A stretch of DNA of 64,000 nt. Source: a virus. The notes under the pieces are model-generated. The model was not told the origin of the DNA, made no database searches, and saw nothing but the letters and a program-made list of their open reading frames with translations. The DNA lies in the IMG/VR virus record IMGVR_UViG_3300044700_000691, positions 152,816 to 216,815 of that record; one strand, written 5' to 3'. A program made the position numbers and the translations under genes. Shown here piece by piece: positions 26,890-35,260 of this stretch; position 1 is the first letter of the stretch; the number at the start of each line of letters is the position of its first letter.

Positions 26890-28320
26890 ATGCAAACAAA
26901 AGAACAATTAGACAAAGAGATTAAACGTCTTAATCTAGAGCAAAACGCTCTAAAAATCTTGATTAACTCGTTTTACGGAGCCTTCGGTAATAAGTATTTC
27001 TATTTTCACGATACAGATATTGCACAATCGATCACCCTACAAGGACAAGACCTTATTAAATTTTCAATTAAAGCAATTAATCACTACTTTACAGAAAAGT
27101 GGCACCTTGATACAGAATTACATGAAAAGCTTGGCATATCCAATCTAAAGATTAATCAAGTTAAAGAAGAATCTGCAATTTATACTGACACAGACTCATG
27201 TTATGTTAGTTTTCATCCAGCGATTAACTCAATCGAAGGTTTTCCTTTAAATGATACAGAAGCTCTTAAGTTTTGCTTGGCAATCAATCGCGAAAGACTA
27301 AGTGCCTATTTCAAAGCAGCCTTTCAAAAATATGCAACTGCATTTAATACTGATAATTGCCAAGAGTTTGAAATGGAAAATCTTTCTAGAGCCGCAATTT
27401 GGTGTGCTAAAAAGAAATACGTTCTTAAAGTAAGTTATGAAGACAATCCAGCTGAAGAGTTATCAGAAAAAGAAAGTCAAGTAGTAAAAGGTCTTGAAAA
27501 AGTTCAATCATCATATCCTATTTGGGCAAGAACCCATCTTGAAAAACTATACGACTTCTTTTTAGATCGCGGTTATGACTTAGATCTTGAAGATGAGCTT
27601 ATTCCTAAATTACAGGCCCTACGTGCTGAAATGGAAACTCTTTCGCCCGATGATATTTGTTTCTCGTTTTCTGTTCGTACCTATGATAAGTATGTTAAGA
27701 GTGAACATCCTTTAAAATTAGATAAAGGTGTTCCAATTTATACTAGAGCTGCAGCTTATCATAATTTCATGTTAAAAGAAACAGGTAATATAAAATATAA
27801 TCGTGTGCTAAGCGGTAAAGTTAAATTTTACTATGCTGCGCCCAATCCATACGAATTTGATATTTTTGCATTTTCTCCAGGAGTTTATCCAACTGAATTT
27901 GCTCTACCGATGGATAAAGATCAGCAGTTCTTTCGTTTAATTTGTGAACCTTTAAATAAGCTGCTTCTTGCAATGGGATTACCTCAAATTAATCCACAAT
28001 TACGTCGTGCAATTGAAGTAGTTAAACACAGACCTAAAAAAGGTCAAGATATACAGTCTTTTCCGATTCATATCGTCGACTCTGAGACATTTGAAAATAC
28101 CCTAGTTCCAGAGTCTCTTCAAGAGTTTATTGCAAATCCAGATTCAGCAATTCCACCTCAATTGATGCCACAATACTTAAGTATTGTATCTAAATATGGT
28201 TTAAATACAGTGGTTGTCCCAGATGCTGAACTTGCAAAATATATTGATAAAATTAAGAAAAAGAAAGCTACAAAAGCCGTTGTTGTCGAAGAAGATGAGA
28301 TGGAGGAAGTAGAAGACTAA
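26890..28320 (+). CDS. Family B DNA polymerase, C-terminal part (split gene)
   Basis: 476 residues beginning about 20 residues before motif B. Motif B is K22-x3-NSFYG (22-30), motif C is YTDTDS (98-103) with the two catalytic aspartates, followed by a thumb-like region. The exonuclease domain, N-terminal domain and motif A, about 540 residues in T4/RB69 gp43, are absent; the frame has its own ATG and an in-frame stop at 26854-26856, and the DNA upstream codes on the opposite strand. This is therefore a separate C-terminal subunit needing an N-terminal partner elsewhere. The C-terminus is Lys-rich then acidic (KKKATKAVVVEEDEMEEVED), without an obvious clamp-binding peptide. Primase follows 4 nt later. 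Confidence 0.9.
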   Translation: MQTKEQLDKEIKRLNLEQNALKILINSFYGAFGNKYFYFHDTDIAQSITLQGQDLIKFSIKAINHYFTEKWHLDTELHEKLGISNLKINQVKEESAIYTDTDSCYVSFHPAINSIEGFPLNDTEALKFCLAINRERLSAYFKAAFQKYATAFNTDNCQEFEMENLSRAAIWCAKKKYVLKVSYEDNPAEELSEKESQVVKGLEKVQSSYPIWARTHLEKLYDFFLDRGYDLDLEDELIPKLQALRAEMETLSPDDICFSFSVRTYDKYVKSEHPLKLDKGVPIYTRAAAYHNFMLKETGNIKYNRVLSGKVKFYYAAPNPYEFDIFAFSPGVYPTEFALPMDKDQQFFRLICEPLNKLLLAMGLPQINPQLRRAIEVVKHRPKKGQDIQSFPIHIVDSETFENTLVPESLQEFIANPDSAIPPQLMPQYLSIVSKYGLNTVVVPDAELAKYIDKIKKKKATKAVVVEEDEMEEVED

Positions 28321-28324
28321 TTAA

Positions 28325-29431
28325 ATGGAGATAACTGAAGTTTCAAAGTTTGTAAAAAGTGTCATGAGCGCCAGATTTCCTGGCATTCACGATAAACAGA
28401 CTATTGATGAGAGCGATGGCAAATTAAATTTTGCATGTCCATTTTGCGGAGACTCTAAGGTTAAAGCTTCCAAAAAAAGAGGACACCTCTATATGGAAAC
28501 TAAAACCTATAAGTGTTTTAACGATGGTTGCATGGCATGGATGAGTCTTGCTGAATTTGTTGCAAGCCTAAGCAATCAATATGGAATTATATCGTCTCTG
28601 TTCTTAGACGAAGCTGATCTTGATATTAATTACAAAAAAACTACTGAAAATCACCTTGTTAGATTCTTAACATCTAACAGAAAAGGTATGATTTCAATTA
28701 GTGATGTAATTAACCGTTTTTCGCTAAAGAGATTAGACCAAATTTCAGAAAATTCTGCTGCATATAGCTTTGCTCAATCTAGAGGCTTAACTAAAGTTAA
28801 AAACTTTGGCGATATTATGTATGCTGATGCAATGGATAATAAAGTTTATATTTTTAACTTTGATCACCGTTCTGGTAAAATTCTAGGCCTTGCAACTAGA
28901 AGTTTAGACCCATTTACCGATAGAAAATACCTGATTAAATCCTATAATGAGGTTTCTAAAATCTTTACAAATGGAGATACTCCAGAAATTATTGATGATG
29001 CCAATTATCTTAATAACTATTTTAATATCCTAAATGTTGATTTTACGCAGCCGCTAATGGTTGCAGAAGGTCAAATTGACTCAATGTTTTTAAAGAACGG
29101 TTTAGCAACATCTGGTGTTTCCAAAGCTAAATCTATCTTAAAAGCAATGGGTGCAGTCGATATTAAAATTATATTTGACCGAGACAAAGCCGGTAAAGAT
29201 TCAATGCTAGCTTTTATTAAAGATGGATATTCTGTATTTTTATGGAATAGTTTAATGGATGAATTAAAGAAAAAGTTTCCAACTCAAATTATTAAGCTTT
29301 CAAAAATTAAAGATATTAATGACCTATTTCTTTTCCTAAATAAACAGGATCCATCATTTACAATTTCTCAATTTCAAGACTTAATAGGTAAGCACTTTAG
29401 TAATTCAGTATATGATATAGTCTACCTATAA
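28325..29431 (+). CDS. DNA primase, gp61/DnaG-like
   Basis: 368 residues. An N-terminal zinc finger has Cys38-x2-Cys41 ... Cys64-x4-Cys69 (CPFCGDSK ... CFNDGC). A TOPRIM domain follows, with LMVAEGQIDSM (about 240-250, catalytic Glu) and IIFDRDKAGKDS (about 285-296, DxD). This is the primase layout of T4 gp61 and DnaG; it makes RNA primers with the replicative helicase. It lies directly after the polymerase fragment, which it follows by 4 nt, fitting a replication operon. Confidence 0.88.
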   Translation: MEITEVSKFVKSVMSARFPGIHDKQTIDESDGKLNFACPFCGDSKVKASKKRGHLYMETKTYKCFNDGCMAWMSLAEFVASLSNQYGIISSLFLDEADLDINYKKTTENHLVRFLTSNRKGMISISDVINRFSLKRLDQISENSAAYSFAQSRGLTKVKNFGDIMYADAMDNKVYIFNFDHRSGKILGLATRSLDPFTDRKYLIKSYNEVSKIFTNGDTPEIIDDANYLNNYFNILNVDFTQPLMVAEGQIDSMFLKNGLATSGVSKAKSILKAMGAVDIKIIFDRDKAGKDSMLAFIKDGYSVFLWNSLMDELKKKFPTQIIKLSKIKDINDLFLFLNKQDPSFTISQFQDLIGKHFSNSVYDIVYL

Positions 29432-29439
29432 ATATTAAT

Positions 29440-29952
29440 ATGAAAGATCCCAATCAAAAAAAGAATATAAAAACATTTCTTAAACCTAGAATCGGCGGAT
29501 CTGTTAAACAGGGGTATTTTAGACCTCAACAGCCAGATCGTTATATGGGCGATCCGGGTCAAATTATCTATCGATCCAGTTGGGAATATAAATTTCTAAA
29601 ATGGTTAGATTCAAGCCCGTCAGTTCTTAAGTATTCGTCTGAACCATTTGGTATTCCATACTATAATCCAATGGACAAGCGCGGTCATATTTACTATATT
29701 GATTTTTTTGTTAAATTAGCTGGGCCAACCGGTAACGAAGAAAATTGGTTAATTGAAGTTAAGCCAAACAAATATGTTTCGCCACCAACTAAACCTAAAC
29801 GCATGACAGATAAGCAAACTGCAAGTTATGTCTATGCAGCAAAGCAGTTTATTACAAATCAGGCAAAATTTGAAGCAGCCAGAGACTATGCTGCACAAAA
29901 AGGAATTAAGTTTGGAATTATTACCGAAAACTTCTTGTTTAAAAGTTTGTAG
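29440..29952 (+). CDS. Head completion nuclease-fold protein, gp4-like
   Basis: 170 residues with the PD-(D/E)XK/TnsA-type pattern seen in T4 gp4 (head completion): YRSSWEYKFLKWLD (Glu49), HIYYIDFFV (Asp88), WLIEVKP (Glu106, Lys108). In T4, gp4 acts after packaging to stabilise filled heads before tail joining. The spacing and the SSWEYKFL motif are distinctive. It lies between primase and a structural gene, then portal, so this part of the plus strand switches from replication to head genes. Confidence 0.85.
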   Translation: MKDPNQKKNIKTFLKPRIGGSVKQGYFRPQQPDRYMGDPGQIIYRSSWEYKFLKWLDSSPSVLKYSSEPFGIPYYNPMDKRGHIYYIDFFVKLAGPTGNEENWLIEVKPNKYVSPPTKPKRMTDKQTASYVYAAKQFITNQAKFEAARDYAAQKGIKFGIITENFLFKSL

Positions 29953-29961
29953 AATATAAAG

Positions 29962-30627
29962 ATGATAAAAACAACATTTAGTTCCCAAATAGACGATTTT
30001 AGAAGTAAAGGTGAAAAACTAGAGGATCCTTTCTTTAGCGAACTTTCGCCATTACCAGACTCAGTTTTTATTCCAGCTCATATCTATACTTTCTTTGCCT
30101 TACCAGTTGACGATCAACAAATCCCAACGGCTGATCAATATCTTGATGCAAAGGCAATGACTAACTATTCAATTAAGCGACCTTATTATGACCAGAGACC
30201 AATCGGCATCTGTTTAGCAAATGACGCAGAGTCTGTTACCATATTAAATCTTAAAATAATGCCATTAGGGGCTACCCAAGTTATCCTGAATATACTCTGG
30301 CAGACTCTTAATAGTATCATACGTAAATCATATGATGATAAAGGACAATTCATCAATGATACCCGAAAGTTATATCAACTTCCTGAATATGCCCCACTTA
30401 TGGGATTTAATTCAAATCCATTTGCAATGGTGGATCTTTTTCAAAACGCGAGCGGCGGAAAATTTAACGTGCGTTACGCAGTAAATAAATATCAAAAAGA
30501 AGCTATTACCAATCCAAAGCTTATACCCTTTCACCTGGTACCCAGAATTGCTCAAACTAATATTTTTGACGGCATTCAGACAAGATCAATAAGCATGGAA
30601 TCAGTAATATCACAATTTAACGCATAA
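29962..30627 (+). CDS. Structural protein candidate upstream of portal, 221 aa
   Basis: 221 residues from ATG 29962. The sequence is globular with many aromatic residues (SVFIPAHIYTFFALPVDDQQ; YDQRPIGICLANDAESVTIL). No signal peptide or coiled coil. It is packed between the gp4-like and portal genes (9 nt and 2 nt gaps), so a head, neck or baseplate role is likely, but I cannot match it to a T4 gene. In T4 gp53 follows gp4, yet this protein lacks the LysM pattern, which is in the gene at 10488-11057. Confidence 0.65.
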   Translation: MIKTTFSSQIDDFRSKGEKLEDPFFSELSPLPDSVFIPAHIYTFFALPVDDQQIPTADQYLDAKAMTNYSIKRPYYDQRPIGICLANDAESVTILNLKIMPLGATQVILNILWQTLNSIIRKSYDDKGQFINDTRKLYQLPEYAPLMGFNSNPFAMVDLFQNASGGKFNVRYAVNKYQKEAITNPKLIPFHLVPRIAQTNIFDGIQTRSISMESVISQFNA

Positions 30628-30629
30628 TT

Positions 30630-32339
30630 ATGGCAGGATTTCTAGACAATATCGGCTTAGGAGGACTTAAATCAAGACTATCAGATTTAAGCCGAGTTGG
30701 TATGAAGTACGAGGATCTTTTAATTAAGAACTCACAATCGATAGGTTTTATTGAAAGTCAATTAATGCAAGCTCGAGGCAGTGTTTTACCAGGAGGTCAG
30801 ACTGACTCTTTAGCAAGAGCAACTATGGCAATCTCAGATACAACATCTGCTCTTAGAACTAAAGCTATTGCATTTTTCCAATTGGATTATGCAACAAAAC
30901 GCGAAAGACTTAGAGACCTTGCATCAAATGGTGAAATTGAATTTGTAATTGAGTCTATTACAGACGACGTTATTGTATTTGATGAAGATAACAGATTTGC
31001 TTATCCAAATGACCTAGTTGGCGAAATGCTCTACAAAGGTAAAAACAAAGAGCAGCGTCTTAAATATCAAGAGAAAGTTATTGACAAATACAATGAAAAC
31101 TTTGAAAAAATCTACAATGCATGGGGTTTCAACGAAGGAATTTCAGCATGGCAGTATTTCTTTCAATGGTTAATTGAAGGTCACTTAGCATTTGAAATTC
31201 TCTATGATGACTTACAAAATCCAAGAGAAATTATTGGATTTAAGGAGATTGACCCTTCTACACTATATCCACAAATTAAAAAGGATGCAGCTGGAAAGAT
31301 CTTTTTAGAATGGGCACAAAAAGTTCCTGGCGAATCTAAAGTAAGAACACTTACTGATTCTCAGGTTTTATACCTATCATATTCAAACCACTTTAGAACA
31401 AAACGTATCTCGTTTGTTGAAAGAATGGTTAGATCATTTAACTTAATGCGTGTTATTGAACACTCTAAAGTTATTTGGCATACAATGAACGCTCCGATTC
31501 GTTTAACAACTAAAGTTCCAATTGGAAGTAAGTCACTAAACAAAGCAAAAGAAGATGTTCGTGAATTTGCAAACCAATTAAAAGAAGATATTTTCTTTGA
31601 TACTAATACTGGTGAAATTCAGGTAGACGGTCGTCCAAATCTACTATTCTACAAGAATTATATTTTACCAGTTAATGACCAAAACCAGTCAATTGAAATT
31701 GCACCACTAGAATACGCAGGTCCTAATATGTCTGGCTCTGAACTTCTTAACTACTTTAAAGAAAAGTTAAAGATGGATTCAAAAATCCCTTATTCACGAT
31801 GGGATTCAGCAAATGGCTCAGGTCAATATACAATGAATGCTGAAGGTATTCGTCGAGAAGAGATTCGTTATAATAAATTTGTAACGCGTTTGCGCTCTGC
31901 ATTTAAGGAACTTTTAACTAAGCCTCTATATTTACAAATGTGTCTTGATTTTAAAGACTTAAAAGATGATTATCGTTTTAAAAATGCAGTTGGTATTAAC
32001 TGGCATGATGATAACGTCTTTGAAGAAATTAAACAACAGGACTTACTTAATAAACGTCTTGCAACAATTAACGCTCTTAAAGGAGTTGTTGATGATGAAG
32101 GCAAACCATACTTCTCTACTGAATACTTGGTTAAAGAGTATTTACGTATGAGTGATGAAGATCTTCAAAAGAATAGAGACTATATGAATCAAACTCCAAC
32201 TGGAGAAGGCGAAGCTGGAGAAGCAGCCGCACCTGGAGCTGCTCCTGAAGCAGGTACTGCACCGGAAGGTGGAGCTGGCGCTGAAGCCGCAGCTGGCAAA
32301 GAAACTGCATCTGAATTAGGCGCGCCTGGAGCTCTATAA
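30630..32339 (+). CDS. Portal protein, gp20-like
   Basis: 569 residues, matching T4 gp20 (524) in size and sequence character: an alpha/beta wing (AFEILYDDLQNPREIIGFKE; IDPSTLYPQIKKD) and long stem/crown helices later (YFKEKLKMDSKIPYSRWDSA ... EGIRREEIRYNKFVTRLRSAF). The portal dodecamer forms the DNA gate, nucleates the prohead and binds terminase and neck. The C-terminal 50 residues form an Ala/Gly/Glu/Pro-rich low-complexity tail (GEAGEAAAPGAAPEAG), longer than in T4. A bidirectional terminator follows. Confidence 0.9.
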   Translation: MAGFLDNIGLGGLKSRLSDLSRVGMKYEDLLIKNSQSIGFIESQLMQARGSVLPGGQTDSLARATMAISDTTSALRTKAIAFFQLDYATKRERLRDLASNGEIEFVIESITDDVIVFDEDNRFAYPNDLVGEMLYKGKNKEQRLKYQEKVIDKYNENFEKIYNAWGFNEGISAWQYFFQWLIEGHLAFEILYDDLQNPREIIGFKEIDPSTLYPQIKKDAAGKIFLEWAQKVPGESKVRTLTDSQVLYLSYSNHFRTKRISFVERMVRSFNLMRVIEHSKVIWHTMNAPIRLTTKVPIGSKSLNKAKEDVREFANQLKEDIFFDTNTGEIQVDGRPNLLFYKNYILPVNDQNQSIEIAPLEYAGPNMSGSELLNYFKEKLKMDSKIPYSRWDSANGSGQYTMNAEGIRREEIRYNKFVTRLRSAFKELLTKPLYLQMCLDFKDLKDDYRFKNAVGINWHDDNVFEEIKQQDLLNKRLATINALKGVVDDEGKPYFSTEYLVKEYLRMSDEDLQKNRDYMNQTPTGEGEAGEAAAPGAAPEAGTAPEGGAGAEAAAGKETASELGAPGAL

Positions 32340-32364
32340 TAACTAACAATTTTTCATAAAAAAA

Positions 32365-32379
32365 GCCGCAATTTGCGGC
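32365..32379. terminator. Bidirectional terminator between convergent genes
   Basis: GCCGCAA/TTGCGGC 7-bp perfect stem (extended by A/T pairs) with A-runs on the left and T-runs on the right, so it works on both strands. It separates the portal gene (plus) from the gp25-like gene (minus). Confidence 0.9.
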
Positions 32380-32402
32380 TTTTTCTTTTTATATCGAGTC
32401 CG

Positions 32403-32780
32403 TTATTTGTATGCAATAACAAATCTAGCCTTACCATCAATTGTTAATAATAGGTGTATAGAATCTTTAAATTGATCTATTCCGTCTGGTACAAGATAAG
32501 CCTTAACTTCAAAGTTTCTATTCTTTAATAGTGAACAATATTGTTTTAATTGGTAGCGTACGCCGATTTCTAATCCAGCTAAATCTACTGAGTCTGAAAA
32601 ATCAAATAAGAACGACTCTTCATCTACTCCATAATCGGACCCACCGAGTACAGTTTTAGTTGGAGTTAATAGCGTCATTTTAATTTGAGCCAATAACACC
32701 TGTAATTCTTCCCTTTCAATAAATGAAAGTTCTTCGTATCCTGGATCGTTTTCGTGTTTTAAGTAAATATCAGTAATCAT
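32403..32780 (-). CDS. Baseplate wedge protein, gp25-like
   Basis: 125 residues, near T4 gp25 (132). The segment LAQIKMTLLTPTKTVLGGSDYG, followed by ESFLFDF, parallels the gp25/GPW core (a helix, then LLT..KG...F.FG..L...LF), and the rest alternates a long helix with strands (LLKNRNFEVKAYLV). gp25 is the most conserved wedge protein and starts sheath assembly. It overlaps no gene; the neck-like gene lies 1 nt upstream. Confidence is moderate because identity is low. Confidence 0.62.
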   Translation of the reverse strand: MITDIYLKHENDPGYEELSFIEREELQVLLAQIKMTLLTPTKTVLGGSDYGVDEESFLFDFSDSVDLAGLEIGVRYQLKQYCSLLKNRNFEVKAYLVPDGIDQFKDSIHLLLTIDGKARFVIAYK

Positions 32781-32781
32781 A

Positions 32782-33516
32782 TTAGAATCTCATTGTATAC
32801 ATCCAACCGGCAGAGTTTTCGCCTTTAATTGCTTCCAAAACAGCTGCCATTTCAGTATCAGCCTTTGTTACTAGGTTGGTGTAATTTATTTTAACATCTC
32901 CAGGTAGTACATAGTCAAATGTAGTAATCATTTCCCCAAGTCTCTGTTTAGACTTTGCTCTGCAATAGCGTTGAAACATTTCATCTTCATATAGATTAGA
33001 TGGATCAATTTTCTTAGCAACTTCTAGCACAGCGCCTCTCTTAGGGGTTCTGCCAAGAACAGTTATTTGTTTAGTGTTTTTGTTATAATCATATGCAATT
33101 GTATCTAACAGAAAGGCTTTAGTTAAATCCAGGAATGAAAACATTACTGTTCTATACATTAAAGATTCTCCAACAAACGGTGTTAAGAAAGTTTCGGCTC
33201 CAATAAATTTGTTTTCGCCAAAGTCTCTATCCACTGTTGAAAATACTGAAGCTCCAGTCGGCTCAACTGCTTTGTGAACAAATTGTACGCAATCTGGTAA
33301 AGTAATAGTACGGCTTGCTTTAAATTGAGCAGCACTAAACACATCAATTGGAATTTGCAAATACGCTTTATCTAGAGCATATTGCCAATTATCATAGAAG
33401 AAAACCTCAGCATTCTTTATAACCCTTTCTACTTCTTTGGTTGGAAGTTGATAGGGAAGGGCTCCTGAAAAAGTTACTTCATCAATAATATCTGATATTA
33501 ATTCTTGTCTAGTCAC
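32782..33516 (-). CDS. Neck/connector-type virion candidate, 244 aa
   Basis: 244 residues. It begins with a helix (MTRQELISDIIDEVTFSG) and includes a patterned C-terminal half (DEMFQRYCRAKSKQRLGEMI, then DYVLPGDVKINYTNL) of a type I have seen in large-phage neck or tail-connector proteins. No exact T4 equivalent is assigned. It is immediately upstream of the gp25-like gene, consistent with a tail/neck operon. GTG or ATG start not resolved beyond the strong frame. Confidence 0.55.
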   Translation of the reverse strand: MTRQELISDIIDEVTFSGALPYQLPTKEVERVIKNAEVFFYDNWQYALDKAYLQIPIDVFSAAQFKASRTITLPDCVQFVHKAVEPTGASVFSTVDRDFGENKFIGAETFLTPFVGESLMYRTVMFSFLDLTKAFLLDTIAYDYNKNTKQITVLGRTPKRGAVLEVAKKIDPSNLYEDEMFQRYCRAKSKQRLGEMITTFDYVLPGDVKINYTNLVTKADTEMAAVLEAIKGENSAGWMYTMRF

Positions 33517-33535
33517 GCAGTTTGCGTTATTTTAA

Positions 33536-33763
33536 TTAGGCAGTTGGTGCCTGTGCAGCAGCCATTTTAGCAGCTTCTGCTTTCTTTTTATCCTCTTCGG
33601 TTTTTGCAGCAGTAGCATCAGCAATTTTTAATTTAATTGCATCAAGTTCTTTTTGAGAATCTAGTACCTTTTGCATAGCAGTTGCTTCTTGTTGGTTTAA
33701 CGCAACTAGGTCTGCTGAAGCATCTTCATTTAGACCAAAGTAGTTTTGAAATGACTTAATCAT
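33536..33763 (-). CDS. Small tagged coiled-coil protein, 75 aa
   Basis: The N-terminus MIKSFQNYFGLNEDAS matches the capsid-targeting pattern with [L]-N-E|D. The mature part is an Ala/Lys/Glu-rich single helix (AVAL... QKELDAIKLKIADATAAKTE) likely to form a coiled coil, ending Ala-rich (KMAAAQAPTA). It resembles a small prohead core or internal protein. A late-type box lies 21 nt upstream. Confidence 0.65.
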   Translation of the reverse strand: MIKSFQNYFGLNEDASADLVALNQQEATAMQKVLDSQKELDAIKLKIADATAAKTEEDKKKAEAAKMAAAQAPTA

Positions 33764-33782
33764 TTTATTGTAGTTCTTTTTG

Positions 33783-35126
33783 TTATTTATCGGAAATATA
33801 GTCCGAAAAAGTTTTTATACGGGTTGTGCCAGAACCAGGATTTGCTCCAAGTTCTTGACGACTTGCTTTATATGAACCCCATTGAGATGGTACGCGAATA
33901 GTTCCGGAAACTCGTTGTGGATTTCTTTCCGGTTGCAGGTCATCCATATCTGGATTGCTTTTCGTGCGGTCTCTGAATAACTCTGGTGTTAGCAGGTCCT
34001 CTTCAATCTTTCCACCTAATATCATCCATACCTTTTTAGGGTCCTTTCCTTCAGGGATCCCCTGTGAAAAGCTATCAAAGTCTTGTGCTAACCAAAACTC
34101 TCTCATTAGAGTGCCAGATACGCCATCTTCATCTCCGTCTGCACCAGAGTTTCCTCCAAATTCAGGGCGTTCAGTTTCTATTCTATTAATTTTAGAAATT
34201 GAGCCTTGCCATTTTTCCATAGCAGCCCATCTGGGCATATCCTCATCTGTAGCATAAAGATTAACTACCGTATTTGGTGCATATTGTGTTTGGCCAAGAG
34301 CTTCAACAAATTCATATCCACTTCTGACTGGAGTAACGTTTGATAGGTGCAATTCAACATTATCAAAGTCTTCTAAATAGTAATCTAATACATCCATTGC
34401 AGATTTGCCGCTAATTCCAGCCATTTCTGTCTTGGAAATAAACACATGTACCTCGTCGTTTTCTTCTGCAATTTTTGCAATTGCATCATAGTGACCGGCA
34501 TGTGGTGGTTTAAATTTACCACTAAATATTCCGACGGTTTTAATATTTAATTTTGGAACTTGAGTACGACCAATTTTTCTGGTCTTCATTGTAATTTCTG
34601 CAAACTCAGTCTCTAGACTCTTTGCAAGTGCTAGGTTTTTGCGATCATCATCATAAAAAGTAAAATGAGTAAAGCCTTTTGCCATTAGTTTACGAAAGGC
34701 TTCTTTTTTCTTTTCTGCAATAGTGCCGTCGAATCCAAATTCTGGATCACTTACTGCATAAATTAGGTTGGGGTGAATATCTATACCGTGGGATAATAGA
34801 AATTCTCTGACTAGTTTCTTATTATCTCTAGCTGTAATAATCCCGACAGCAGTCCCGGATTCGTATGCAGAACGTAATATGTTAAGTACCCATTCAACTA
34901 ATCTTCCAGCCTTTAAAATATTAGCATCATTGAATTGGGTATAGTTAACCTCATGATGAGGTTCCTTTTCATAATCGTTAAACTCCTGTGGAGTAAGATC
35001 AAATTTCTCGCCAGTCAAGGCATCCTTAACAAGGATCTTTGCATTGGTAACAACTAGCGTGTCATCCAAATCAAATACGATAATTGAATTGTCTCTAGAA
35101 AATGCCATTTCGTTTACTGTTTGCAC
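33783..35126 (-). CDS. HAD phosphatase fused to NMNAT-like nucleotidyltransferase, tag-like C-terminus
   Basis: 447 residues. Domain 1 (about 12-185) is a HAD hydrolase: FDLDDTL (Asp19, Asp21), IITAR (motif II), and YDDDRKN (motif IV). Domain 2 (195-375) is an HxGH nucleotidyltransferase of the NMNAT/NadM group: GIFSGKFKPPHAGH (His209, His212) and GVSGTLMRE (SGTxxR). NMNATs make NAD from NMN and ATP; a HAD partner may remove phosphate groups. The last 14 residues (TRIKTFSDYISDK) look like the capsid tag at the C-terminus. NAD supply, RNA capping or end repair are possible roles. Unlike the 964-aa protein, both His of HxGH are intact here. Confidence 0.8.
   Translation of the reverse strand: MQTVNEMAFSRDNSIIVFDLDDTLVVTNAKILVKDALTGEKFDLTPQEFNDYEKEPHHEVNYTQFNDANILKAGRLVEWVLNILRSAYESGTAVGIITARDNKKLVREFLLSHGIDIHPNLIYAVSDPEFGFDGTIAEKKKEAFRKLMAKGFTHFTFYDDDRKNLALAKSLETEFAEITMKTRKIGRTQVPKLNIKTVGIFSGKFKPPHAGHYDAIAKIAEENDEVHVFISKTEMAGISGKSAMDVLDYYLEDFDNVELHLSNVTPVRSGYEFVEALGQTQYAPNTVVNLYATDEDMPRWAAMEKWQGSISKINRIETERPEFGGNSGADGDEDGVSGTLMREFWLAQDFDSFSQGIPEGKDPKKVWMILGGKIEEDLLTPELFRDRTKSNPDMDDLQPERNPQRVSGTIRVPSQWGSYKASRQELGANPGSGTTRIKTFSDYISDK
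33784..33790 (-). promoter_or_regulatory. T4-late-type promoter box
   Basis: The minus strand reads CGATAAATAAC, 21 nt upstream of the tagged 75-aa gene. It overlaps the 3' end of the HAD-NMNAT gene. Confidence 0.5.
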
Positions 35127-35143
35127 TGGCCATTATTTTTTAT

Positions 35144-35150
35144 TATTTAT
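35144..35150 (-). promoter_or_regulatory. T4-late-type promoter box
   Basis: The minus strand reads AAATAAATAATA, 18 nt upstream of the HAD-NMNAT gene, in the gap left of the 458-aa gene's terminator. The remainder of the 134-nt gap holds only the terminator. Confidence 0.45.
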
Positions 35151-35202
35151 TTAGCCAGTATATCAATGTAAATATACTAATCCTGGCTCAATAAAAGCAA
35201 AA

Positions 35203-35228
35203 AACGCAAAGCTTCGAGGCCTTGCGTT
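35203..35228 (-). terminator. Rho-independent terminator
   Basis: Stem AACGCAAGG/CTTTGCGTT (one G-T pair) with an 8-base loop, followed on the minus strand by TTTTTGCTTTTATT. It lies 33 nt after the stop of the Cys-rich 458-aa gene. Confidence 0.75.
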
Positions 35229-35260
35229 ATTTGAACAGTTTCTTCCAAATGGTAAGATCC

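Noticed and set aside
26890-26960. Split intein at the start of the polymerase half
   Set aside because: The frame starts with its own ATG and normal polymerase sequence; there is no His-Asn/Cys-Ser-Thr intein border or C-intein block.
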